A stretch of 64,000 nucleotides of DNA from 55-13 sp037190145 (GTDB lineage: Bacteria > Armatimonadota > Fimbriimonadia > Fimbriimonadales > Fimbriimonadaceae): positions 217,983-281,982 of the forward strand of contig JBBCJU010000005.1 of NCBI GenBank assembly GCA_037190145.1, read 5' to 3'. The notes beneath the pieces are model-generated. The model was not told the DNA's origin. It ran no database searches and saw only the letters and a list, made by a program, of their open reading frames with translations. The position numbers were made by a program, and so were the translations under genes. The stretch's first letter is position 1. Each line of letters begins with the position of its first letter. Positions 1 through 8,297 of this stretch are shown piece after piece.

Positions 1-960
1 AGATTTGGGCTTCTCGATCTTCCAACCAATCTCGTTGAGACCGTCCACGAGGAGATCGCGACGACGCTCATACATATCTAGCGTGTGCTTGTTATCTACA
101 TTTAGAAGAGCTTCTGCTCCTGCCTCAGCGATAGCTGGGAACTGCTTGCTGTCGATGTTTGACTTCATGCGCTGAAGGTTGTTCACAGCATCCGCATTAC
201 CTAGCGCAAACCCAAGTCGCCAGCCAGTCATGTTATACATCTTCGATAGAGAGTGGAACTCAATGGCAACATCCTTAGCGCCTTCGACCTGAAGTACGGT
301 TGGATTCTTGTATCCATCGTAAGCAACTGTGGCATAAGCCATGTCGTTCACTAACAGAATGTCGTACTCGCGGCAGTACCGCACTAGATCGGCATAGAAC
401 TCGGTGGTCGCAATCGCTCCCGTCGGGTTGTTGGGATAGCAGACATAGAATAACTTTGCTCGCTTGGCAATGTCCGTTGGGATATCTTCGAGTACGGGCA
501 GATAGCCATTCGCTTCGCGAAGCGGCACTTCATAAGCCTCTCCACCCGCCATCAAAGTGTTTACTTTGTAAACCGTGTAGCCTGGATTCGGCACGATGGA
601 AACATCACCAGAATCGATGTAAGCCCAGGCAAGGTGCGCAAGCCCTTCTTTGGAGCCAATCAGCTGCACAACCTCGGTATTCGGATCGACTTTGACCCCA
701 AATTCTTTCTCATACCAGGAGGCTGCGGCGTTTAGGAAGGAATGCCACCCGCGAGGCGTTTCGTCATATCGGTGGGTAGCGGGCTCTTGAGCATGCTTGC
801 AAAGAGCATCAATCACCGGTTGAGGTGTAGGAAGATCAGGATCACCAATGCCAAGGTCAATGATATCGGCTCCGCTGGCAATCGCTTCATTTTTGATGCG
901 CGAAATCTCAGCGAAGAGGTAAGGCGGAATCATACTGAAGCGGTTGGAAGGTTGGGGCAT
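1..960 (-). CDS. dapL: LL-diaminopimelate aminotransferase, 3'-truncated by window edge
   Basis: PLP-dependent class I/II aminotransferase that forms LL-diaminopimelate directly from tetrahydrodipicolinate, for lysine and peptidoglycan. I translated 320 codons from the ATG at 960; the C-terminal part lies beyond position 1. The N-terminus carries the family pattern FAEISRIKNEA then DLGIGDPDLPTP. NNPTGA (PLP-binding region) and SLSKMYNMTGWR follow, with the Schiff-base lysine at about residue 240. A DinB gene and an alpha/beta hydrolase lie upstream on the same strand (62-bp gap), so co-transcription is possible. Assignment within class I aminotransferases rests on the SLSK-x-YNMTGWR signature; a related aminotransferase of other specificity cannot be fully excluded. 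Confidence 0.85.
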   Translation of the reverse strand, partial: MPQPSNRFSMIPPYLFAEISRIKNEAIASGADIIDLGIGDPDLPTPQPVIDALCKHAQEPATHRYDETPRGWHSFLNAAASWYEKEFGVKVDPNTEVVQLIGSKEGLAHLAWAYIDSGDVSIVPNPGYTVYKVNTLMAGGEAYEVPLREANGYLPVLEDIPTDIAKRAKLFYVCYPNNPTGAIATTEFYADLVRYCREYDILLVNDMAYATVAYDGYKNPTVLQVEGAKDVAIEFHSLSKMYNMTGWRLGFALGNADAVNNLQRMKSNIDSKQFPAIAEAGAEALLNVDNKHTLDMYERRRDLLVDGLNEIGWKIEKPKS

Positions 961-1022
961 GCCTAAACTTTACCTGCCAAGTCACCTTCCTTTCAGGCTA
1001 TCTCCCACCTCACCTCTACAAC

Positions 1023-1493
1023 TCAGTTATCTGTTGTTTCGTGTCCAAGCAGGTGACGAACCGAATATATCTGCCCCGTATGATAAGCGCAGTGGAATGC
1101 CATATACCGAAGTGTGTAGCCCCAGGTCCAATCATCTCGGAAAGGATTCTGCGCATCTAAGTCAGGATTATCTGTCTGTAACTTCGTTTTGCAAAGTTCA
1201 TGAATCCGACTGAACTCTAGAAAACTTTCTTCTGCATTCAAATCTAGCGCAATGGGCTCATCTACAACGACAGAGTAGTAACGAAGCTGGTGTTTTACTA
1301 ATGGCGAATCGACCGCGCCTCCAAGAATATTCGTGGCCTCTCCATAACACATATGGGCGATCAGTTCCCCCACACTCAGCAAACGTGGATCAACCCGTCG
1401 CCAAACATCTTCATCCGGCATCCCAATCAGTGCTTCGCTGAGTTCCCAATGGGCCTCATCCAACGCTTTCAGAAGAAGTTCTAGCTCTGTCAT
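1023..1493 (-). CDS. DinB family protein
   Basis: A 156-residue four-helix-bundle protein of the DinB/YfiT superfamily, whose members bind a metal through three histidines and often act as thiol-dependent transferases. The C-terminal motif FHCAYHTGQIYSVRHLLGH supplies two of the expected histidines; IAHMCYGEA near residue 50 supplies the other. The start lies 3 bp after the stop of the upstream hydrolase gene, so the two are almost certainly co-transcribed. Substrate unknown. One of three DinB-like proteins in the first 7 kb. Confidence 0.75.
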   Translation of the reverse strand: MTELELLLKALDEAHWELSEALIGMPDEDVWRRVDPRLLSVGELIAHMCYGEATNILGGAVDSPLVKHQLRYYSVVVDEPIALDLNAEESFLEFSRIHELCKTKLQTDNPDLDAQNPFRDDWTWGYTLRYMAFHCAYHTGQIYSVRHLLGHETTDN

Positions 1494-1496
1494 TTA

Positions 1497-2372
1497 TCAC
1501 CTGCCTTTATTCTGCTGCAAGAACTCGATGAGCGACTTCCCAAACTCAGGTTTCGCAAGAGTCGTCATGTGGTCTCCACCTTCCACAACTTTTTCAGCAG
1601 TATCCGGTAGAAGCTTACGAACCTCCAAAACCCTGTTTTTCACATAGTTGGATTCTTTTCCCCCGTAGAGAAACAAGACAGGAGCCTTGCACTTCTGAAT
1701 TGCCTCAACGGAAACTTCCATCTCTCGGAAACTCTTTCCAGCCGCTGCGAATGCCTTCACGTCCTTGTTCCCGAAAAGGATCTTGGCGTATACCGCCGCT
1801 TGCTCATCAGTTGGTTTAGGAGCGGGTGCCACGGCAACGATATAGGGACCAAGACCTTTTCCGTCTTCAACCGCCTTGGCGAAAGCATCAACCTCGCTAA
1901 AAGCCTGTGGGTGGGTCCCCTTGATAAGCGGTGCTTGCCCACCGTAGATAAGACTAATCACGCGATCAGGGTGGGTCGCCGCAATGTGCCCAATCAAAAA
2001 GGCTCCCATCGAATAGCCCATCAAGTGAGCGCGTTTGATCTTCAAGTGATCTAGCAGGCGCACGACATCGGCAGCCATTTCTGGCCCATACATTTTTGGA
2101 TCATGCGGCTTGTCGCTCTTGCCATGCCCTCGACAGTCTAGCGCGATGACCTTGAAACCCGGCAACGAGCCAAGTTTGGTGTTCCCCGCTGCATCGCGCC
2201 CCCACATACTTGAATCGCTCATCCAACCGTGAATGAGCACCACGGCCTCACCTTCGCCTTCCGTTATATATCGAATCTTTACTCCGTTAGAGTTAAAGAA
2301 CTGATCCTCGGCATGGCAAACATTTAGAACCCCAAAGATCAGGAGAACTAACGACAGTAGCTTAAAGTTCAC
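1497..2372 (-). CDS. secreted alpha/beta hydrolase
   Basis: Alpha/beta-hydrolase-fold protein of about 290 residues. Visible elements: an oxyanion-hole strand VLIHGWMSDSSMW, DCRGHGKS, the nucleophile elbow GYSMGA (catalytic Ser), and a late GGDHMT that would supply the catalytic His. The reading frame is open from a TTG at 2390, but the GTG at 2372 gives a clean signal peptide (NFKLLSLVLLIFGVLNV then CHA), so I prefer it. The product is probably periplasmic. It is divergent from the SARP-type gene across about 150 bp and is followed after 3 bp by a DinB gene. Substrate unknown; esterase or C-C hydrolase are both possible. Confidence 0.8.
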   Translation of the reverse strand: MNFKLLSLVLLIFGVLNVCHAEDQFFNSNGVKIRYITEGEGEAVVLIHGWMSDSSMWGRDAAGNTKLGSLPGFKVIALDCRGHGKSDKPHDPKMYGPEMAADVVRLLDHLKIKRAHLMGYSMGAFLIGHIAATHPDRVISLIYGGQAPLIKGTHPQAFSEVDAFAKAVEDGKGLGPYIVAVAPAPKPTDEQAAVYAKILFGNKDVKAFAAAGKSFREMEVSVEAIQKCKAPVLFLYGGKESNYVKNRVLEVRKLLPDTAEKVVEGGDHMTTLAKPEFGKSLIEFLQQNKGR

Positions 2373-2525
2373 GATTCCAAATACTTCCAATGGTGCTTTT
2401 GGGTTTCAGCACCCCCAAAATCTGATAACGCCAAAACAACGCTTCCAAGACATTCTACGGGCATCACATTAACTCCCATACTAGATTCGTACCTACCTCC
2501 ATCATGGAGGACGGTCCCATCGGAT

Positions 2526-4307
2526 ATGCTCCCGACCATCATGTCGGATCGCATACGGTTATCGGTGCTCGGAAAGTTCACCGCCGTGCTGCCTGACAAA
2601 CAAGAAGCTCAATTCAGGACCCGTCGTGCTGCGGAGTTAATCGCCAAGCTGAGTTTAGCGAGCGCAAAACGCGCCCTCCGATCAGACATCGCCTCAGATT
2701 TATGGCCAGGAGTTGATCGCTCCACTGGTCTTCGCAACCTACGTCCCACACTTAACTATGCACGCACGGCGTTAGGTTGTCCTGATTCCATCATTGCAAA
2801 TGATGATTGGCTCATTCTTTCCGACGATATCGAGTCTGATTGGCAAGAAATCCATCGTCTAGAGTCAAAGGTTTTACAAGCAAAAGACGGAGATGACCGT
2901 TTGGTCCTTCTCTACTCTCTCAATGAAGCCATTCAGAAGCCACTGTTGGGAGAGTGGGATGTTGAATGGGTTGAAGATCTTCGAACTTATCATGACCAGC
3001 GGAGATTGAATGCCCTTCGCCAGTTGGCAGAAGAACTTGGAAACCGAGGGGAATGGCGGGCGGCATTGGACTATGCCATGCGTATCAGAACCTTGGCGCC
3101 GACTTCGGAAGACGGTATTCGATTGGTTCTTAAATGCTTAGGAGAGCTAGAACGTCCAAGTGAAGCACAACGAGAGTTTGCCTCCTATGCAAAATATCTT
3201 AAAGCATCCTTAGAGCTTGAAGTGGCTCCTGGCTTACGTCAGCTTGCTGAGCAAGTTGTGACCGGTCGGTACCAACAGACGGGTTCTCGTCCCCTCACCT
3301 CGATTCAGCAAGAAATGATCTCCAATATTTTGGGAATGATGGTGGATGAGGAACCAGAAAGATTGCTTCCTCTTCTCTCGTCACCGAAGCTGAACTGGTC
3401 TCTGGTGTTCTACGGATCAGAAATGCGACCCATTTTAGAGAGGACTCTAAGTGCCACATCGGGGTGGTCTCGAGAACGCGGAGGGGTTGCAAAGCGATTG
3501 TTGCAGGTGTATTCCCAAGAACATCGCTGGCCAGAAACGGCACGGCTAGCGAACGATCTCCTGCAATCGGAGGATCCCACAGATAGACTCGCGGCCCTTA
3601 ATTTTCTTTCCTTCGAACGTCGAGAAGCTTTGGACTATCCGAAGGCCCTGGAACTCATTGACCAAGCCGTCACTATCGCAAAGTCAGCAGGTGAACGCTA
3701 TCTCCGCGCAGTAAGCGCGACCAATCGAGCAGTATTGAACATCAGTTTTGAGATGTACAAGATTGGGATTGATGAATTGCGCCAGGTGTTGGATCATCTG
3801 GCCGAACGCACCGAACCCAACGCCCGCTTTAGCACCTCCATAGCCAAAAGCTGGCTGATCGCGGCAGCAATTGCAAAAGGCGATATGTCTGAAGCTGACC
3901 GGTATGCGGATGAATGGCGGATGTTTGCGGAGACCAATGGAACCCTTGCTTTTGATAGCCAGGGAAAGCTGTTCTACGGGATGGTGCATTCAGCCTCCAA
4001 TAAACGATCTGCTCAAGATTGGCTCCTCGCAGGCATCGACTCGGCTTTCCAAAGTCGCGAACCTAACTTACTACGCGAGTCGACATTCCCCGTCATTTAT
4101 GCTCTCCGTGCACTGGGAAGAGATTCCGACGCAAGCTTTGCTGCTTATGAACTCCATCGTGTTGTCCGCAAACTGGGAGTGAATGTCCTTCCTTTCCACC
4201 AAAGGCTAATGGGAGGCCATAAGGCAGTCCCCACAGGCGCTGAACGCCTTGATAGTGTTGCCTCAGTCATGGTTTTTTGCCGAGAGAAAATCTTATCGGC
4301 TGCGTAG
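2526..4307 (+). CDS. SARP/BTAD-type transcriptional regulator
   Basis: 593 residues. The N-terminus (about 7-95) resembles an OmpR-like winged helix as in SARP regulators: RLSVLGKFTAVL, then LWPGVDRSTGLRNLRPTLNY, a BTAD-family hallmark. Residues about 95-240 form the helical bacterial transcriptional activator domain (LRTYHDQRRLNALRQLAEE). The rest is alpha-helical and TPR-like. No NB-ARC or AAA ATPase domain is seen, so this is a short form that may sense a partner through its TPRs. A start at the second Met (2541) is possible. It faces the divergent hydrolase-DinB pair and is followed after 21 bp by another DinB gene, so these are plausible targets. Confidence 0.75.
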   Translation: MLPTIMSDRIRLSVLGKFTAVLPDKQEAQFRTRRAAELIAKLSLASAKRALRSDIASDLWPGVDRSTGLRNLRPTLNYARTALGCPDSIIANDDWLILSDDIESDWQEIHRLESKVLQAKDGDDRLVLLYSLNEAIQKPLLGEWDVEWVEDLRTYHDQRRLNALRQLAEELGNRGEWRAALDYAMRIRTLAPTSEDGIRLVLKCLGELERPSEAQREFASYAKYLKASLELEVAPGLRQLAEQVVTGRYQQTGSRPLTSIQQEMISNILGMMVDEEPERLLPLLSSPKLNWSLVFYGSEMRPILERTLSATSGWSRERGGVAKRLLQVYSQEHRWPETARLANDLLQSEDPTDRLAALNFLSFERREALDYPKALELIDQAVTIAKSAGERYLRAVSATNRAVLNISFEMYKIGIDELRQVLDHLAERTEPNARFSTSIAKSWLIAAAIAKGDMSEADRYADEWRMFAETNGTLAFDSQGKLFYGMVHSASNKRSAQDWLLAGIDSAFQSREPNLLRESTFPVIYALRALGRDSDASFAAYELHRVVRKLGVNVLPFHQRLMGGHKAVPTGAERLDSVASVMVFCREKILSAA

Positions 4308-4328
4308 ATTTCTCGTAAGCTAAAGCAC

Positions 4329-4802
4329 GTGAATTCCACAATTTTCATTGAAGCTGAACTTGCCTCTGTTCGCCGAGAACTGGAGGAGGTTCTTCCTCAC
4401 GTCTCGGATGATCTTCTGCCTTGGGCACCTGCAGATGGCATGCGTACCATCCATGGTCAATTCGTGGAATTACTCTCAACGGAGGAAAGGCTACTTAGTT
4501 TCATCCTAGAGAGTGACCGTCGGCCCTTTGTTGAAATTGAGCAAGCTTATTGGGCTCTCACAACAATTTCTGAACTGACCGACGCAATGGACCTTTTGAG
4601 GCAACGTACTTTGAAGGCTTTGATTGAAGTAGACCTTAAGAAAACCGCCAACGTGTCAGCAAGTTTTAGCAACTGGTTGATGCTAGAAGAAGTACCCAAA
4701 AGTGAACTATTCCGCTACATCGCAAGACATGAATCATATCACACGGGCCAACTCTTCTCTTACCTCTGGACTCGGGGAAACAATCCCTATGACTGGGACT
4801 AA
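4329..4802 (+). CDS. DinB family protein
   Basis: 157 residues with a GTG start 21 bp after the SARP-type gene, so probably in the same transcript. The C-terminal RHESYHTGQLFSYLWTRG is the DinB metal-binding helix with two His, and IHGQFVELLSTEERLL supplies the N-terminal His. Similar in size and motif to the DinB protein at 1023-1493 on the other side of the regulator, giving a roughly symmetrical DinB-hydrolase / regulator-DinB arrangement. The stop overlaps the convergent GNAT gene by 4 bp. Confidence 0.75.
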   Translation: MNSTIFIEAELASVRRELEEVLPHVSDDLLPWAPADGMRTIHGQFVELLSTEERLLSFILESDRRPFVEIEQAYWALTTISELTDAMDLLRQRTLKALIEVDLKKTANVSASFSNWLMLEEVPKSELFRYIARHESYHTGQLFSYLWTRGNNPYDWD

Positions 4803-5233
4803 GTAACCGTGAAGTCTTCCCAATCTTCGCAGTATCGAACTACCAAGTTGCTTGCATTTTGAACACCGCACTTTGCGTAGAACTCAACGGCCTTCACGTT
4901 CGATATAGTGCTGATCGTAATATCCTCTTTTCCTCCTGCTTTATCAACGGCCATCTCAAGTAACGTTCTTCCTATGCCCTGACCCGAGTAGGAGCGATCC
5001 ACGCCAAGGTCGGTAAGAAATAGGAAGTAAGCAAAATCAGTCAATCCAAAGCACATGCCTACAAGAGTTCGATCCTCCGACCGGGCTGTGATACAGATAT
5101 CAATATTCTTTAGCAATCTATGCATGCGATCTTCAAAATTCTTCTTGGGATATTGGGATCCAAGATCCGTGCGCGTGAGGAACTCGCGATACTCCTCGAA
5201 CTCTAGCTTCTCGTTATCAGAATATAAAATCAC
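4799..5233 (-). CDS. GNAT family N-acetyltransferase
   Basis: 144 residues with a GTG start. The acetyl-CoA-binding motif A is clear: LGVDRSYSGQGIGRTLLEMA, followed by ISNVKAVEFYAKCGVQNAS, the usual motif B. The acceptor cannot be predicted. Convergent with the preceding DinB gene (stops overlap by 4 bp). The 315-bp stretch upstream contains no further gene. Confidence 0.8.
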   Translation of the reverse strand: MILYSDNEKLEFEEYREFLTRTDLGSQYPKKNFEDRMHRLLKNIDICITARSEDRTLVGMCFGLTDFAYFLFLTDLGVDRSYSGQGIGRTLLEMAVDKAGGKEDITISTISNVKAVEFYAKCGVQNASNLVVRYCEDWEDFTVT

Positions 5234-5377
5234 TGCTCGTGCTCCTTAACCATACAGACTTTAGATGATGTTCTGTACACCGCAATATCTCCCATACTTT
5301 TGAGCAAGGTTTCGCCAAATATCTATATCAAGCGAAATACTTGTTCAAAGGTTGAGCTTCATATACCTCCTTAGCAT

Positions 5378-5399
5378 GGCTGGCTCTTCGGAGTCAGCC
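5378..5399 (+). other. short stem-loop with TTCG loop in a gene-poor gap
   Basis: The gap 5234-5548 holds no credible gene. Within it lies a 9-bp stem GGCTGGCTC / GAGTCAGCC (one G-U pair) closing a C(TTCG)G tetraloop, an unusually stable RNA hairpin on the plus strand. No T-run follows, so it does not look like a normal intrinsic terminator. It could belong to a small RNA or the 5' leader of the GNAT transcript; function unknown. Confidence 0.35.
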
Positions 5400-5498
5400 C
5401 CTTGTTCTCCCCCAAAAATTCTGCCTAGGAATATTTAAAATCTAACGCCTCCCAAAAGCAGAAATGGAGGGGGAGATCAAAGTGATCAGCTAACGAAA

Positions 5499-5531
5499 AA
5501 GCCCTCCATCCAAACTGGAATTGGAGGGCTT
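5499..5531 (-). terminator. intrinsic terminator of the redoxin gene
   Basis: Perfect 10-bp stem AAGCCCTCCA / TGGAGGGCTT with a 13-nt loop. On the reverse strand it is followed by TTTTTCG. It lies 18 bp past the redoxin stop codon and is also flanked by T residues on the plus strand. Confidence 0.85.
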
Positions 5532-5548
5532 ATTTTCTTCTACGTTTG

Positions 5549-6160
5549 CTAATACTTAACTTCACAACCGTAAGGTCTAGAAGACTTCACTGAGATATCT
5601 TTTCCGGCTTGTGATTCCGTAAGCGCTTGAGCAACATAATTTGTCACTTCTGGATCTGTTTGTGGTGTACGAGAAGGCTTATTATCAATACCACCGGCAT
5701 AGATGACCTTGCCGGTGGGGTCAATAACAAACATATGTGGAGTTGTCTTGGCTTTGTAATCCTTCCCTACTTTCCCGGTAGGATCTAACAGAACTGCGGT
5801 TCCAGATCCGCCTACCTTTTTGGTTCTCTCATTCATAGTTGGGCCATCAAAGTGGCCTTGTTTACCGGGTGCCGATGAAACGACTGAGAGCCATACCACA
5901 CCTTTCTTGGTCCACTCTTTTTGGAGGGCCGGCATATTGCCGGATTCATAATGAGTCCTTACATAAGGACAACCGTAGTTAAGCCATTCCAAAACGACAT
6001 ACTTACCTTTATAGTCGCCAAGGGAGTGGTCTTTACCATTTGTATCGGGCAAAGTAAATGTGGGTGCCACTGCACCTGGCTCTGCCACTGGTGCAGATCT
6101 GAAACCTACCATTAGCGCTCCTGTAACGATAAGCGCGCTACTCCATAAAAGAAGCTTCAT
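5549..6160 (-). CDS. secreted thioredoxin-like (AhpC/TSA-type redoxin) protein
   Basis: 203 residues with an N-terminal hydrophobic signal (LLLWSSALIVTGALMVGF). A redoxin fold follows: APTFTLPDTNGKDHSLGDY, KYVVLEWLNYGCPYVRTHYE, and a late PHMFVIDPTGKVIYAGGID. The active site has a single cysteine in GCPYV in place of a CxxC pair, typical of the CPF/YV redoxin group found in environmental bacteria and consistent with a peroxiredoxin-like or otherwise non-classical role. The start is supported by GGAGG about 9 bases upstream. Probably monocistronic, ending at the terminator just downstream. Confidence 0.8.
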   Translation of the reverse strand: MKLLLWSSALIVTGALMVGFRSAPVAEPGAVAPTFTLPDTNGKDHSLGDYKGKYVVLEWLNYGCPYVRTHYESGNMPALQKEWTKKGVVWLSVVSSAPGKQGHFDGPTMNERTKKVGGSGTAVLLDPTGKVGKDYKAKTTPHMFVIDPTGKVIYAGGIDNKPSRTPQTDPEVTNYVAQALTESQAGKDISVKSSRPYGCEVKY

Positions 6161-6274
6161 CGTCTCTATCCTCCAATACTGATAACTAGATAAACGAAAT
6201 CTCGGCGGAAATGATCAGTTTTGACGGACTATTGCGCTAACTTCCGAAAAAGAAAAGCCAGGTACCGTTAGAAA

Positions 6275-6829
6275 ATGGTGGATTTTCAAGGCAACTGGAT
6301 TCAGGCATTTACAAGTCGAAGCTTGGATTGGGAACATCGCGCCCAAAACATGTTTCTCGGTCTGCTCCCTGAGCAACTAAATTGGCGACCAGACAGAGGC
6401 ACTTGGTCTATCGCCCAAGAATTTCATCATCTTGTACTCTCTAATCGCCCCTACCTAGAGGTTCTGCGAAAGCTAACAGAACAATCAACTCCTGAATCCA
6501 AACCTTACAAGCCAGGCTTTTGGGGTCGTTTTCTGCTCAAGGCAGTGGAACCAGATGGTTCTATGCCAGCGCCAGTCCCAAAGCAGCTTGTCCCGTCTAA
6601 TGCTCCTCTCGGTCATCAGCCTCTGAAAGAGTTTGTTGAGATTCAGACTGAGTTTCACCCATTGGCCCTCAGTCTGATCGGGAAGGACCTCACCAAACGT
6701 TTCAGTTCTCCCATAAGTCGTTTTGTAAAGCTACAGTTAGGCGACGCCATTGCGATCAATACAACTCACAATGAGCGCCACCTTCTAAAGGCTTTTCGCT
6801 TGATGGATCAGCCTGGATTTCCAAGATAG
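6275..6829 (+). CDS. DinB family protein
   Basis: 184 residues. The opening pattern LPEQLNWRPDRGTWSIAQEFHHL (read across residues 30-53) is the DinB_2 signature, where a damage-inducible-like helix bundle uses an early His; the C-terminal TTHNERHLLKAFRLM supplies the other His pair. Longer than the two DinB proteins at 1.0 and 4.3 kb because of a proline-rich loop in the middle. Substrate unknown. Convergent with the next gene (stop codons 1 bp apart). Confidence 0.75.
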   Translation: MVDFQGNWIQAFTSRSLDWEHRAQNMFLGLLPEQLNWRPDRGTWSIAQEFHHLVLSNRPYLEVLRKLTEQSTPESKPYKPGFWGRFLLKAVEPDGSMPAPVPKQLVPSNAPLGHQPLKEFVEIQTEFHPLALSLIGKDLTKRFSSPISRFVKLQLGDAIAINTTHNERHLLKAFRLMDQPGFPR

Positions 6830-6830
6830 T

Positions 6831-7310
6831 TTAAGGACGGCCAATCAGACGTCCCGACAATGTGACCGGTGACTGTGATGGACGTAACACCAAGATTTTG
6901 TAAGGGTATGGCCCCGTCCCTGTTGCATAGAGCTCGATATTCAAACCCTTGAAAGTGGAAGTCATGTCCTTAATGGAGTCCTTCGCAATCTCGACGGCAA
7001 ATCCGTTGTCTAGCTTCATCAGATCAAACTCTCGGCTAACTTCAACAATCTTCACTGGACTATCAAACTTGCCTTTAGTCTCTGGCCCTGGCTGTATCCC
7101 GATAGGTTCTCTGGCTTGAATGAATTCGTTGAGCGCAATGGTTACATTGCGTAGCCGAGCCTGTTGCTCCAGAAACGATTCTTCTAGGTTTTGCACCCTT
7201 GCTTCCAGATCACGAGTTGGACGACGTGTAGGGGGGTCTTGGGCTATGGCCGTAAAACCAACCAATATTGCAGCTGCGAAGAATCCACCTATCCAAGACA
7301 ATTTAGACAT
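6831..7310 (-). CDS. hypothetical secreted protein with short coiled coil
   Basis: About 159 residues from the ATG at 7310; the frame is open to a TTG at 7331 but lacks better support there. N-terminal signal SWIGGFFAAAILVGFTAIAQ, then a charged heptad-like stretch (RDLEARVQNLEESFLEQQAR) predicted as coiled coil, then a small mixed domain without recognised motifs. I do not recognise the family. Signal peptide plus coiled coil suggests an envelope-associated protein. Confidence 0.6.
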   Translation of the reverse strand: MSKLSWIGGFFAAAILVGFTAIAQDPPTRRPTRDLEARVQNLEESFLEQQARLRNVTIALNEFIQAREPIGIQPGPETKGKFDSPVKIVEVSREFDLMKLDNGFAVEIAKDSIKDMTSTFKGLNIELYATGTGPYPYKILVLRPSQSPVTLSGRLIGRP

Positions 7311-7410
7311 GATGTATGCGACGTGCAACAACTCATTGTGGATTCAGTGATTTCGCAGAAGATATTCACGCACAGTCTGCATTAGCCAGGGTAGAACGTT
7401 TCATCGTCCA

Positions 7411-8217
7411 ATGAGCAACATGCCCCGAATCCTTGACCTCACTTCTCGCGTAGCTTTGATTACTGGAGGTTCCTCTGGGATCGGTAAAGGGGCCGCCATT
7501 GAATTAGCGAAACAAGGGGCTGGGATAGCTTTGGTGGGCAGAACACCAGCTGAACTTGAAACCACTCGACAAGAGATCGCTTTGCTCGGTGTAGATTGTC
7601 GCTGTTATCGAGCCGATGTCTCCAACTCAACCGAACTTAAAGTAGCTATTGATCAGGCGGCCCAAGATTTTGGTCGGCTTGATATCGTCTTTGCAAATGC
7701 TGGCATCAACGGAGTATGGGCTCCTATCCGTGATATCACTGAAGAAGAGTATGACCAGGTAATGGACATCAACCTCAAAGGAACCTTTATGACCATTAAG
7801 CATGCTGTCCCATATCTACTTCAGCAAGGTCAGGGATCCATTATCGTCACCTCTTCGGTGAATGGAACAAGAATGTTTAGCAACACTGGCGCCACCGTTT
7901 ATGCCTCTAGCAAGGCGGCCCAAGTAGCGATGGCAAAGATGCTGGCAATCGAACTTGGACGCCAGAATATCAGGGTAAATGTGATTTGCCCAGGTGCGAT
8001 AGGGACTCAAATTGGTGACAACTCGGAGCGGCGAAACACCGACGGATTGGCTCAACCAGTCGAATACCCTCATGGCACCATTCCCCTTCCCTCTCGAAAC
8101 ATCGGCACAATCGAGCAAGTGGGCAGGTTGGTGCTTTTCCTCGCCAGTGATGCCTCTGACCATATCAACGGTGAAGTGGTTTACATTGATGGCGGACAAT
8201 CTTTGGTCCAAGGTTAG
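7411..8217 (+). CDS. SDR family oxidoreductase
   Basis: 268 residues, a classical short-chain dehydrogenase length. It carries the cofactor motif ITGGSSGIGKGAA, the NAG motif FANAGINGVW, the catalytic Ser in VTSSVNG and the catalytic YASSK, and ends in the usual GEVVYIDGGQS. RADVS after strand beta-3 suggests specificity near the adenine ribose, but NAD or NADP choice is not certain. Substrate unknown; glucose- or 3-oxoacyl-type dehydrogenases share this pattern. The next gene starts 80 bp later on the same strand and encodes an acyl-CoA dehydrogenase, so a shared fatty-acyl role is possible. Confidence 0.85.
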   Translation: MSNMPRILDLTSRVALITGGSSGIGKGAAIELAKQGAGIALVGRTPAELETTRQEIALLGVDCRCYRADVSNSTELKVAIDQAAQDFGRLDIVFANAGINGVWAPIRDITEEEYDQVMDINLKGTFMTIKHAVPYLLQQGQGSIIVTSSVNGTRMFSNTGATVYASSKAAQVAMAKMLAIELGRQNIRVNVICPGAIGTQIGDNSERRNTDGLAQPVEYPHGTIPLPSRNIGTIEQVGRLVLFLASDASDHINGEVVYIDGGQSLVQG

Positions 8218-8297
8218 TACGGCTAAACATAGATTGATAAAAACCAACAGGGTGAGCCTTTGCGTACCAGGATACGAACTCGGTACCCTATAACACC

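Noticed and set aside
300..966. Plus-strand reading frames at 300-695 and 742-966
   Set aside because: They are antisense to a clear LL-diaminopimelate aminotransferase and their translations are Arg/Ser-rich without any motif.
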